64,000 nucleotides of DNA from Trichoplusia ni (Eukaryota; Arthropoda; Insecta; Lepidoptera; Noctuidae), in contig NC_039481.1 of NCBI RefSeq assembly GCF_003590095.1, positions 11,687,895 to 11,751,894 on the forward strand, in the 5' to 3' direction. Position 1 is the first letter of the stretch. Each line of letters opens with the position of its first letter. Below the pieces are notes generated by a model. The model searched no databases. It worked only from the letters and a program-made list of their open reading frames with translations, and was not told the origin of the DNA. The position numbers and the translations under genes were made by a program. This document shows, piece after piece, positions 1-10,350 of this stretch.

Positions 1-5
1 AGTGC

Positions 6-11
6 AAAAAA
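6..11 (-). terminator. Pol III terminator of tRNA-Ser copy 1
   Basis: Six consecutive A on the plus strand read as T6 on the tRNA strand, 3 nt after the discriminator base. This is the normal Pol III stop signal. Confidence 0.8.
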
Positions 12-14
12 GTC

Positions 15-96
15 CGCAGTCGGTAGGATTCGAACCTACGCTCCCAGAGGGAATCTGATTTCTAGTCAGACGCCTTAACCGCTCGGCCACGACTGC
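15..96 (-). tRNA. tRNA-Ser (anticodon AGA), copy 1
   Basis: An 82-nt serine tRNA gene with a long variable arm. The acceptor arms GCAGTCG and CGACTGC pair perfectly and are followed by discriminator G. The A box (TGGCCGAGCGG) and B box (GGTTCGAATCC) are intact, and the anticodon loop TAGAAAT gives AGA, which decodes UCU. A run of six T (plus positions 6-11, A on this strand) directly follows the 3' end and is a good Pol III terminator. No CCA is encoded, as expected in a eukaryote. The gene is identical over its full length to the copies at 2747 and 8068. It looks functional. Confidence 0.95.
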
Positions 97-400
97 CGCA
101 CGATATTTGTAATAAATACGGTACGTATAAGATGTATACTTTCACTTAAAACCTGTTAATGCGCATGCGTCGTAGTGAAAGGTACAAAATAACATTTGAA
201 GGTCGATCCGAATTAGTTGAAAGTCAACCAAAATGTAACAGTTTAAATTAAAGTCAAAGTTGTGAGTAACTTTGGAAAGTATTCGGCCAGTGAAGTTTGG
301 AAGTCAAATATTGGTGAAAGTCAATTAGCAATTGAGGTAGGAAGCCTTAAAATAGGTGCAATAATAGTTTAGTTGATAATCCACTCTATATTAAATATAA
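97..400. other. Intergenic, nothing recognised
   Basis: AT-rich sequence between tRNA-Ser copy 1 and the LINE tail. I see no coding frame or repeat I can name. The first ~30 bases form the 5' flank of the minus-strand tRNA gene. Confidence 0.6.
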
Positions 401-558
401 TTTTATTTATTTATTTAAAATTAAGTTCACAGACAATTTACAGAAAAACAAGAATTGGAAAGAGATGTACAAAGGTAGAATGGGATAGAATATTCTCTAG
501 TGCACACCACATAAGAAGGTACTGCTTATTTCTTTAGGAAAATCTCTTCCAAGAGACC
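401..558 (-). mobile_element. 3' tail fragment of an RTE-like LINE
   Basis: The stretch resembles the 3' untranslated end of lepidopteran RTE-type LINEs. It has an (ATTT)n simple tail at 401-416 (TAAA on the element strand), a 'tacaaagg' block, and then an 'aatctcttccaagagacc' block at 540-558, which is the characteristic conserved motif. No coding part remains, so this is a dead 5'-truncated copy. The family assignment is from memory of moth repeats. Confidence 0.45.
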
Positions 559-573
559 TGCGATCGAGAATTA

Positions 574-735
574 ATCTTTGTTTTTTGTTTGAACGCGCTA
601 ATCTCAGGAACTGCTGGTTCGAATTGAAAAAATCTTTTCATCACGCTGCGACTAATAGGAGCAAAGATACAATGGAAAATGTGGAAAAAACGGGAAAAAT
701 TCTAACCACGTGGCGTAGTCGCGGGCAACAGCTAG
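574..735 (+). mobile_element. Decayed, 5'-truncated Helitron-like element
   Basis: This matches the body and 3' end of the better copy at 10112-10350. Shared blocks are 'gtttgaacgcgctaatctca', 'cacgctgcgactaatagga', 'gaagatacaatggaaaatg'-like sequence, and the 3' end 'tcgcgggcaacagctag' followed by T. The 5' TC terminus and an internal piece after the 'aaaaaatctttt' block are missing. It is non-autonomous and non-coding. Confidence 0.6.
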
Positions 736-2746
736 TTTGAAATATAGACAAGGGTTAGTGACCCTTTGTCTATATTGCAGGAATCGGGAAGTTAAAAATG
801 TATATATTTTGATGATAATAATGTATCCAACATAAGGACAGTTACCTCTTTTGCTTTTCAAACCGTGAGCCGGCCATGTTAATAGCGCACGTTCGAATAA
901 TGTAAAAAGTAGTAAATATTATTTTTTGATTGATATTTGTCTTTCAATCATGTGCTAAAAGTTGATTTTAAATATAAACTACATAGACGGTCGCGTTGAC
1001 CTCAAAATGAAATCTATTTATGAATAACCTTTCACAATAACTATTTCGAATAAGATATTTTAGAAGTGAGGTGCACCTATCTTGGCAGAGGTCTATGTAT
1101 ATCTAGCAGTGCATCCAATAGAACCTATTTATGTTCAACAATTAACATAACATTTAAACAGCTTGACAATGAGTTGTCAGTGGGTAAATGAATGTTCTTT
1201 TACAAGATTTTGGCTCTACTTTAACTATAAGACCACCAAAAATTTGGTTATTATTATAAGTATATTTTTGTGTGAACGTTATATGATAGGTGAAGACTTA
1301 CATACAGATATATGTATAGCACTATCAGAGGCCAAGTAGTAATGCCAGTTATTAGGTTAAGAAATTAATCTTAATTATTATTTGTGCACCAACATAGATC
1401 ATTTTATAGTATTAAGATAACACTTATCATGTTTGTACTTATAATGATATCAGATTCTTAGCGGATTAAAAATACCCAAACATTTAACTGTTTTGAGGAT
1501 TCACTTTTACAATACTGAACAAATTTCAAATTGAAACTTCTGACATATACTTGTATGGGCCTTGTTATTATGTAATTAGAAACATTTATTGCCAGTGGAA
1601 GCCCGCGGTCGGTTTATAAAGGATTGCAATGCATTGCCATACATCGACACAAAAATGCGGATGACGGTTCAGGTTTAGTCAATAAAAGTCTGACACTATC
1701 CATTTCCTCCATGGAGGAAGTGGGTTTCCATGAGGATTCGGGCAATACCAAAAAAAGGTGCAAGGTCTTTAGTCACTTTATACTAGTACTATTGGACATT
1801 TGGGAATAAATTACAACCTGTCATCCTGAATTATGAGCTTAACACATCTCCAATACATACGAATGAAACCATCATAATAAAGTTGCATCCAAATATGTCA
1901 CAACATAAGTTTTGAGGACAGCGCACACGGCGGTGATTAACAAGCTGGCATGGGAGCGAACTGAAATATTAGGCAGGTAAACCGGGTTATGAGGTTGCAA
2001 TCAGCGGCCAGTCTGTAACGTTTGTTTTACTCTGATTGTGGCCTGTTTACTTCCGCGCCACTCCACGTCACCAGGCAAACGGGGGCAGAAGGCCAGGGTA
2101 TCGCGGAACGAAAGTGAGCTTACAAGAGACGCTTGATCGGTATTAGATATTAAGAGACGTTTAACTTGATAAAAAAATATTTGAATATAAACTTATTCTT
2201 TTTTGCTATAGTATACATAGCTAATATTTTTGAACGACAATTGTAACCCACATCTTAGACTATATATTAATTAGAAATAATAATTTATAATAATATAATA
2301 AGAGTTCCGGTTCGCCCCACTGCATCAAGCTCGTGACGTCCCAACATTGTTTTTCTCCGCGTTTGTATTTGGTCATGTTGAAACTACAACGATTGCTGTA
2401 ATTAGTTTAGCAGCTAGATTTTACTCGATTGATGTCACGCGTTGATTGGCTTTCCCAATGTTGGCAATTGTTATTATTTTCATATTTTGTATGTCTGTGT
2501 GTTTTGTGGTGAGGTCGTTAAGTTATATGGGTTTGTAAACTTGACACGCCATCCAGGCCTGATTAAAATTGGCGAGAGTTAAAATTAACTCTTTTTAGTT
2601 GAATTAAATCGTTCAGATGAAATTGAATTTTTATAGAGGTTTTGGTTAAGCTCGATTTGTTTTATTTAACTTGGGAGTTTTCTTAAAGCAGGAGAATCCT
2701 GTATACAGTATCGTCTATATTCACAAGATGTTTTGCAAAAGAATCT
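736..2746. other. Intergenic, AT-rich
   Basis: About 2 kb with only short chance reading frames. A moderately GC-rich patch lies at 1920-2110. I see no domain, RNA gene or repeat that can be supported. Confidence 0.6.
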
Positions 2747-2828
2747 CGCAGTCGGTAGGATTCGAACCTACGCTCCCAGAGGGAATCTGATTTCTAGTCA
2801 GACGCCTTAACCGCTCGGCCACGACTGC
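2747..2828 (-). tRNA. tRNA-Ser (anticodon AGA), copy 2
   Basis: An 82-nt serine tRNA gene identical to the copies at 15 and 8068, including the perfect 7-bp acceptor stem, A and B boxes, long variable arm and AGA anticodon. A T4 run (plus 2737-2740) follows shortly after the 3' end and can act as Pol III terminator. Its immediate 5' flank reads TGTG, shared with copy 3 but not copy 1, which suggests copies 2 and 3 derive from one local duplication. Predicted functional. Confidence 0.95.
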
Positions 2829-4769
2829 CACAGCATTTTGCTTTAAATAAACTTTTGAGCTTGGTTTTATTCCCATGGACACTATTATGTAACAATATAA
2901 CATACTTTGTTTCTTATTGGAACAGCTGCGCGCGCATAAATGATACAATATTGATATTTACATAGTCTCAAAGGCAAAGGACAACGTCAATATTGACTCA
3001 TGGTAAGTTATAGTTCAGATATTAAACTAATATTCATAATTCAACTAAAACCTATTCTATAGCTGTCGCTGGTACAATGTTTGGGGGTACTAAATCTTTT
3101 TCTGTGAGTATGTTTTTTAGGTTCAAAGATAGGTACTAATAAGAAATCAAAGCAACATTGAATATAAGACGATCACATGTTGAACAAACATTGTTTTTCT
3201 ATGAACTGCAAAAGTGTGATCGTTTTCAACAATTCGTAATAATTGAATGTTATTGTTAGATGTGACGTACTGTTGTTTGCAGTGCACAGTTGTTTCACAG
3301 AGAGACATTAACTAACGTTTTGTATTTCAAAAGACAAACATTCATTAAGTTCACTTGTTAAACTGAAAAAGTATTAATCTACCCTTCAGAATACAGTCAA
3401 TGCTCTCATGAGAGTGTCATTGCCAAACTCAGTGTTAAGAATAGTTAACATTGATAGATTGAATTACCCCGCAAACCGAAATGTTTATCATTCTTTCAAA
3501 CACAAGACATATTTTTGGTTCAATGAAAATCAATGAGGAAAGTAAATACAAGATAATCTCATATTGAACCCACTTCCACGCACGAGGAGAGCTCTTCACA
3601 AACTTTATACAGCCATCAAAGAGTACAATAACGAGAAAGTAACAACATTGCAAATAACGACACATTTGAACTGAAAACGAGTACCAGGAGATAATAAAAT
3701 CGAGGCGAAGTATGCTTTGAGTCGGCGCACTAAATGCGAGGAACCGGTGAGTCTAATCGCCAAAGAGAATTCTTTGAGAGACTCACAATCGAAAGGGTTG
3801 GCTTCATTCCTGCTATATGTAATCAGGACGGACATTTGTGCTGGACTTTTAGATAATAACAGTCCGGCTCCCATTGTGTCTCTTTGTGCTCGAGTTCCAT
3901 CAAATAAGCAGGGACAGTAGGTACTCACTAAATGAACAACTAAAAATATAATGCTAGAAACAAAATGACCTCAAAACATCTTTTTAGAGGAAACAAAACC
4001 TCACCCGGGCTCTGGAATTCTGTGCAAATAAAGACAAGTAAATAATAAAGAGATAATCGGGTTAATAAACAAGTACTATTGTGTTAGAATTGGTCATTGA
4101 TCAGATTAATACATTGGCGTAAAATAATAAATAATGTGGAGTGGATCAAGCTGAGTTTAGCTGAGTGGTCTCTACCTAATACTAATGTAAGTGGAATTAC
4201 TTTGAGATACAGAATAAATACACCGAGAGCTAATCACTTATTAGTGATGTCGTATTATTAGTCCTAAACAGCCATTATTTTGAGCGATATGAATTGAGCA
4301 ATCTAAATAAATTAATAGACCTGGTTTCTTTCAGTTTTTGCAGTTTAAAACCTTACTCAATAATAACAAAGTGAAACTATTATTGACCCCTCATCGTCAC
4401 GTTTGAAGTAATTACTGGAACGACTTACAATAATTACTTAACAGAGTTTTGTAATTACAAAAGGACCTGGCTCGGTGAGTGCTGACCACGTCCAGCCGGG
4501 CGCTGAGTCGGCAGGACGCGGACGTCTCAATTATTTCGCCGGAGGAAGCGATCGCTCGGTCCGCGGTAATGGCACAGAACTCCTGTGGTTATACCTACTC
4601 GTACTCTATTATTGCGATAAGTTTTAATTGATAGTTTTTTGAATTTTAAGGTCTTGTGTTTTTTAACGTGCTTAGTAGATTAATGCTATGACATGCTTTA
4701 CATAATGCTACAACGCAAAAATTAAAACATAAGAATTTGTAAAAAAAATCGAGTGGATTTCATAACTGA
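2829..4769. other. Intergenic between tRNA-Ser copy 2 and the DNA transposon
   Basis: AT-rich non-coding sequence. Two opposing short open frames cross at 3605-3928; they lack recognisable domains, and the longer one starts at GTG. A GC-rich patch lies at about 4470-4570. Nothing else can be supported. Confidence 0.55.
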
Positions 4770-4773
4770 ATTT
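4770..4773. repeat. Target site duplication ATTT, left copy
   Basis: ATTT directly precedes the left inverted repeat and is repeated at 7813-7816 directly after the right one. It defines a 4-bp target duplication. Confidence 0.65.
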
Positions 4774-4799
4774 CGACGCCCCCAAGGAATAAACCTGTA
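4774..4799. repeat. Left terminal inverted repeat of the DNA transposon
   Basis: Its 26 bp pair with the reverse complement of 7787-7812 with four mismatches (positions 6, 11, 12 and 23 of the repeat). Confidence 0.75.
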
Positions 4800-5054
4800 T
4801 TATTCTATTACGGACTTTTTACTGTTATACCATTTTCGGTATCTATGGGTCGGGATACACTTATGCAATTTTTTTCAATTTTATTCTGCGGTAATTTCCA
4901 ACGGTTTTCCTTATAACACTTTTGTTCTTTGGAAATTTTCTATTTCTTATTTACTAGAACAATCTTGAAATACATTATTACTAATTAAATTCCGTGGCTA
5001 CATTTCGGTAAAGTAATATTACTGTAAAATATTTCAAAAAAAAAGCCGGTTAAC

Positions 5055-5072
5055 GCGATTACAGGTTTATTC
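5055..5072 (+). repeat. Internal copy of the transposon's right end
   Basis: The 18 bases GCGATTACAGGTTTATTC match 7782-7799 at 17 of 18 positions in direct orientation. They also contain the reverse complement of the left TIR's inner 13 bp (GAATAAACCTGTA, 4787-4799). The element's first 300 bp are therefore bounded by inverted repeats of their own. Confidence 0.6.
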
Positions 5073-5192
5073 TCGTGAATTCTGTGGTAGACATTTTCGG
5101 TAATGCACTGTTACAGTTATCATCCGGGACATAATTTTATATAAGAAACATTGCAACCTAAAAGCTCCCCCGAAGTTAATAGAACTGTCAAC

Positions 5193-7117
5193 ATGTCTGT
5201 TGATATCACACTAACTGATAGTTCCCAAAATGAACATCCCAATTTTAGAACTGAATTAACGGAAAATTCATTAGAATTTGAGCCAAGTAATTCAGACGAA
5301 CCTTCCACATCACACAATGAAAAAAAAAGAACGAGAAAACGTGCAATGAAGACCAGTGGTCTAGCAAAAAAAACAAATTACTTAAAAATGCTGGCCAGGC
5401 TTACGAAGGTTGTCATAATAAGAATAAGTATCCACAAAAAGTAATGGGTCCTGTGTGTTCATGTAAAATGAACTGTGGTAGCAAATTTACTTCTTCAGAG
5501 AGGCAAGACTTATTTGATAAATTTTATAAGCTTTCTGGTCGAGAACGCCAATGGATGTATATTATTAGACATATTAAAACCGAAAATATCAAACGAATGA
5601 CTCTAGAACGGAAAAATAATCGCACACAGACTATAAAATATTTTTTTTTCTTTAAATAATGTAGAATTTCTTGTTTGTAAGAGATTTTTCCTAAACACTT
5701 TAAAAGTTAATGAACAAATGGTATATACAGCAATGAAAAATTTAAATTAGACGAAGGGATTACAGACTTAAGAGGCAAGCACACCAATAGACCTCGAAAA
5801 ATGAGCTCCAGCACGGAATCGAGTATTGAGAAGCATATTTCATTATTTCCTAAAGTAGAGTCTCATTATACAAGAAAAAGCTCAACTCGACAATATTTGT
5901 CACAAGACCTCAACATATCAAAAATGTATCGTTTGTACACTGAGTGGTTTCCACAGCAAAATTATGTTGAAGTTACGATGGCGACAAAACGTCAATATGA
6001 AACCATTTTTAACACAAAATTTAACTACTAATTTTTTAAGCCTAAAAAAGATCAATGCTCTACATGTTTTGTATATGAACAAGCCAGTCCATCAGAGAAA
6101 GAGTCTTTAGAAGAAAGCTATAGACGTCATTTAAGTAGGAAAGAGAGAATTCGGCAAATTAAACATGAAGAAAAGATGACAATTGACAAAAACGATAGCA
6201 CAATTGCTATCTTCGACCTGCAAAAAGTGTTAAGTATTCCACAATCCACAGTAGGCATTTTTCATTACAAACGCAAGTACCCTGTGTACAATTTTACTAT
6301 TTTTGATGCTCTACGTAAAAAAGGATATTGCTACGTGTGGCATTACCAAATCGCAAAACGAGGCTGCATAGAAATTGGGAGTTGTTTGTTGCAATTCTTG
6401 AAGAGTGAACAGGAGCGAGGTGTTAACAAGATCTATTTTTATTCGGATGGTTGCTATGGCCAAAATAAGAACAGGTACATTTTTGCTTTATATGCGTATG
6501 CAGTAAAATCTTTAAATTTGTCTATAACGCACAGATTTTTCGAGACTGGACATAGCCAGAACGAGGGAGACTCGATGCATGCCTGTATTGAGAGGAACAT
6601 GAGAAATAAGTCTATTTACACACCTGACCAAATATATAATATAATTCTAAACTCCAAAGTCTCGGGAGAAAAATATACTATGAAAGAATTGGAGCAAACA
6701 GATATATTAGACATAAAAAAATTAGTAAACCCTTTGAATTGGCGTTGTGATATAGATGGGAATACGATACGCTGGTCTGATGTAATGGAAATTCATGTAT
6801 CATCATCCCAACAGGACAAGGTTTTCTTTAAATATGATTTTGATGAGGCATATTCTGAATTAAATATTTCAAATTCATTTCAAACCAAACGACGTGGGCG
6901 AAAACCTAAGACAGACGCTCTGATAGAAGATACTGTATTGGCACGTGCTTATCATCAACATCTTCCTATAAGCAAGGCGTTGCATACAGATTTATTGTCT
7001 TTGTGCAATAGTGGAGCGATTCCACGATATTACCACGCATTTTATGAATCCTTAGTTTCAGTAGAAAATAGTGATGATCGCGATGATATTGACGATGCCA
7101 CTGATAATACCGATTAG
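5193..7117 (+). pseudogene. DDE transposase-like gene (DUF7869-type), broken
   Basis: The predicted product is a transposase-like protein of the inserted element. It starts at an ATG at 5193 with a Ser/Asp-rich N-terminus and a basic KKRTRKR stretch. Next comes a Cys-rich block near 5444 (CSCKMNCGSKF, followed by SERQDLFDKFYKL). The intact C-terminal 313 residues (6176-7117) carry AIFDLQ (Asp14), YSDGCYGQNKN (Asp91) and a GHSQNEGDSMHACIE block (residues 125-139), which together resemble an RNase H-fold acidic triad. A basic KRRGRKPK motif lies near the C-terminus. Breaks: one frameshift after the basic stretch, near the A8 run at 5366-5373; another near 5733-5750; and an in-frame TAA at 6029-6031, after which the same frame continues. 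The DUF7869 label is from memory. The DDE reading is inference from motif spacing. Confidence 0.65.
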
Positions 7118-7786
7118 TTGTTAAGATTAATTATTAGTGTTTTTACTTGGCTACTTTTTTTATACTTTTACTGATTGTAATTTGTGATCTCTATGAGAAC
7201 TCTGTTCCCAATAAACGCCATAATTTTAATAAGTTTTGTGAGTTTTCTTTAATTATTCCCTCAAAGATTTATTTTACATAGAATACATAGAATTTATTTT
7301 ACATAATCGTTTTCAATGATTACGATAATATGAATACCAAAAATTTTCTACAAAATACGGGTTACACTACTTTACTCTTTTATGGTTATTGAAAATTTTA
7401 CCACAATAAGTCGGTAACTGAACATTACAATTTTACTCTGTAATGAAAAAACACGTTTAATAATCCAGTAAAGCAATATTATGCCTATGATTTTTAAGAA
7501 AATTACAAGAATAATTCGGTAAGTAAACATTACTGGAATAATATTGATAAGTCAGGATCGTAGGATATCAAAACCCTAAAAGTTATATGAAACCATTTTC
7601 GGCAATATGTATTTTGGTACATAACTAATACTGTGTATGTTTCATAGTTACACTTAATACTATAAACTATTCGAGTAAAAATTAGCTTTTCCGTCATAAA
7701 ACAATGTTGCCAGGATTACCTTTTATTGAAGAGATATACCCCGAAAACACTAAAACATTTTTCCTGTAAAAATTGATTTTTGCGAT

Positions 7787-7812
7787 TACCGGTTTATTCC
7801 CCGGGGACGTCG
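7787..7812. repeat. Right terminal inverted repeat of the DNA transposon
   Basis: Reverse complement of the left repeat at 22 of 26 positions, ending CGTCG before the ATTT duplication. Confidence 0.75.
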
Positions 7813-7816
7813 ATTT
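7813..7816. repeat. Target site duplication ATTT, right copy
   Basis: Matches 4770-4773 exactly. Confidence 0.65.
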
Positions 7817-8067
7817 ATAAAAACCATCAGGTCACCTAAAGATTAATTATTACATTTTTAACTTATATTATGAACATTATAATATATAAGGAAGCTTGGC
7901 TATTATTGGCTGTAGAACGATTTTTCAGTGTAACGAAGGTTTGTGATACTCAGATAAAGTATTTGTTCTGTAAGAATTCGCTTCTCAAGGCAACTATATG
8001 AGATGAAGTTAATACTTTCTATTTACGAATTATAAATATCTTGCTTATTAACTACAATCTGCATGTG

Positions 8068-8149
8068 GCAGTCGTGGCCGAGCGGTTAAGGCGTCTGACT
8101 AGAAATCAGATTCCCTCTGGGAGCGTAGGTTCGAATCCTACCGACTGCG
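8068..8149 (+). tRNA. tRNA-Ser (anticodon AGA), copy 3
   Basis: An 82-nt serine tRNA gene identical in sequence to the copies at 15 and 2747 but on the opposite strand. The acceptor stem is perfect, with discriminator G, intact A and B boxes and AGA anticodon. A T5 run at 8156-8160 follows the gene as Pol III terminator. Its 5' flank TGTG matches copy 2. Predicted functional. Confidence 0.95.
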
Positions 8150-10035
8150 GATATCTTTTTAATTCTTTTTCATTTTTTATCGCTGGCTAATATTTGTGGT
8201 AACCGTTCCGCTTGATATTTTTTTGCAAGCGTATGTAATTGCGCGCGAAATCCCGGATCATGCCAAAGGTATGTGCTCAGCGGATACCTATATGCCTGCA
8301 TTTATTAGTATCGAATCAAAATAAAGCGCATACAATGCAGTAGCCACAGAGCAGCAATAACCAGTTAATTAAATACATAACGACGCGGCCGTGTAATCAA
8401 CGCGTTGTTTGATTATTAGCTCGGCGTCACTTGATTATCAGTAGTTATTATAATATTATCTGTAATCTCGCCATTATCGCCTGCGGTGACGTACAAATTA
8501 TTACTTATGTCATAATATCGAATTTCAAATTATGTGATGGAGAATTAAAATTGATTTATGTCATTCTCACGTAGCTATAGTTTTAGGCTGTGGTTTTATC
8601 CAATTAAACCTGAGGTTGTGAAATCTTGTACCGCCTTAAGGGGTAGATTGAGGTGTATTGTTATACACCCCAGTTTGCAGATAATGATATTAAGTTCCAT
8701 GTTAAGGGGGAGTCTATTCTCATTAACTTCAAAATGGGGACGGTAGGAATAAATAGAGTACAATTAAAACAATGCCTGAGCTTAGAGGCTTTTTAACAAT
8801 GTTGTAGTGTGGGGTGTGTTGTGGCGGCTCGCACGGGGCCACTGGTGGGCATTAAACGCATCGCCACAATCAGCGGGCCTCGTTAAGTATAATTCGATCG
8901 CTCACCGCCGCTGCTCACTAATCACCCCTTCATTTGCATACAATTCATTTGTTTTGGATAAGTGTTGTGACACGTACGAACGCCTATTCGTTTCGACGAG
9001 TTTTTTACGTTCGTTTTTTACACTTATGAAGTACTAAACTGACGAAAGAAACTATACACTGAAAGATTTCTTTGTTTCGACAGTGAAACGGAGATTAATA
9101 ATGAATTGGAACAGATTTATCATACACACCTGTGTGTCGGTTGTTTTGAAACTAACTTTCTGAAGCTAACTCACTTTGTGTTGTGCTAGGATTCTTTTCC
9201 TGTTTGTTTTATTTTGAAATGGTATTTTTCTTGCTTTGTAGTAGTCGGTTATTGGAACCTTGAAAAGTTTGGTACAATAAGTGCTCATTATTGTTTCATG
9301 CATTGTCGTTGCAATATTGCTGAATTATTATATTGTACAAATAATTAAATGACAATGAATTTTCCTCGTAAAGTTTTAATTCAAACTTATCGACATCAAT
9401 AACGTATAACTGTATTGTCACATCTCTATGTCGAGGCTAGCTCGCGATTCGCGATGGCCAGCGCCGCGTCACGGTACAATTTAGCGTTCAATTGTTTCAC
9501 GCCAGCATATTAGATCAATCTGTCTAATATGTTACAGCATATCCATAATCATTTAGATCTCCATAGTTACGCATTTATCATAAATAATGTATAATCAATG
9601 TGTTTGGGTAACATTGAATCATATAAGGACATGTTTTAGGTTAAGGATCAAAGCTTCATCGAAACCCGTTGAAATATGCTGAAAATGCATGTTTTTGTTT
9701 ACAAATTCTTTGTTAAATATTCTGTATTTTGGTACTAAAGTAATTTAATTTTTATTTGTTTTGAGCCTTAAAAAGTGGATATGAATTTGTTTGTAAATAT
9801 TTTGTGCGACGTACGTGTCACTGAACAAAACATAGTAAACAATAAACATGTACATAATCCACACGCCGGCGCCGCGCCGGGGACGCGCGCCCTGCCTAGA
9901 TTACATTCAAAGGGTTTAAAATCTACGCAACGTTACTGGAAATACATAGACAGAAGGTCAACTTGTAATGTAAATTAAAGGCTGATCCTTCGGGCAATTA
10001 ATTGAACCTTATTAACGAAAGCTTGTCTGCTTATT
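8150..10035. other. Intergenic, AT-rich
   Basis: No reading frame with recognisable features. Short GC-rich patches occur at 8805-8905 and at 9868-9895, the latter dominated by CCGGCGCC-like sequence. Nothing else can be named. Confidence 0.6.
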
Positions 10036-10111
10036 TGTCTGTCACTAAGCTGTATCTTAAGAACAGTAATAGCTAGTCTGCTTACCAGTCACAGATGATG
10101 ACAACAAATAA
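10036..10111 (-). repeat. Fragment of lepidopteran interspersed repeat 'A'
   Basis: Contains 'gtcactaagctgtatcttaa' and 'gaacagtaatagctag', the reverse complement of the block found at 11671-11801 and again at 53567-53674. I recognise this as an abundant moth repeat but cannot name its class. The Helitron at 10112 begins exactly where the fragment ends. Confidence 0.55.
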
Positions 10112-10350
10112 TCTATACTAATATATAAAGCTGAAGAGTTTGTTTGTTTGAACGCACTAATCTCAGGAACTACTGGTCCAAATTGAAAAAATATTTTTGT
10201 GTTGAATAGACCATTCATCGAGGAAGGCTATAAACCACGCTGCGACTAATAAGAGCGAAGATACAATGGAAAATGTGAAAAAAGCAGGGCAGGCATTAAT
10301 CATAACTTATATCTTCTACCCACGGGGACGAAGTCGCGGGCAACAGCTAG
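10112..10350 (+). mobile_element. Short non-autonomous Helitron-like element
   Basis: A 239-bp element starting TCTATACTAATAT and ending CAACAGCTAG, flanked by A on the left and T on the right as expected for Helitron insertion between A and T. About ten bases before the terminal CTAG lies a short imperfect hairpin (CCCACG ... CGCGGG). There is no inverted repeat, no target duplication and no coding capacity. It belongs to the same family as 574-735 and matches the moth Helitron family I know from memory. Confidence 0.8.

Larger units (their letters stand above)
4774..7812 (+). mobile_element. DNA transposon with 26-bp TIRs and a DDE-type transposase (Sola-like or novel)
   Basis: A 3039-bp element. 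Its ends 4774-4799 and 7787-7812 are inverted repeats matching at 22 of 26 positions, both beginning CGACG and sharing GGAATAAACC. ATTT flanks each end. The interior encodes a transposase-like protein (about 5193-7117) related to a multicopy insect family annotated as DUF7869-type, with an RNase H-fold-like acidic motif set. An AATAAA signal lies at 7210, downstream of the coding part. Subterminal copies of 'attttcggtaa'-like motifs occur near 4831, 5004, 5094, 7515 and 7593. The 4-bp duplication fits the Sola superfamily, but the superfamily call is my inference. The element is probably dead because its coding region carries two frameshifts and a stop. Confidence 0.75.

Noticed and set aside
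3605..3928. Opposing open frames of 107 and 67 codons
   Set aside because: The longer one uses a GTG start. Neither shows a domain or splice context. Overlapping frames on both strands suggest chance.
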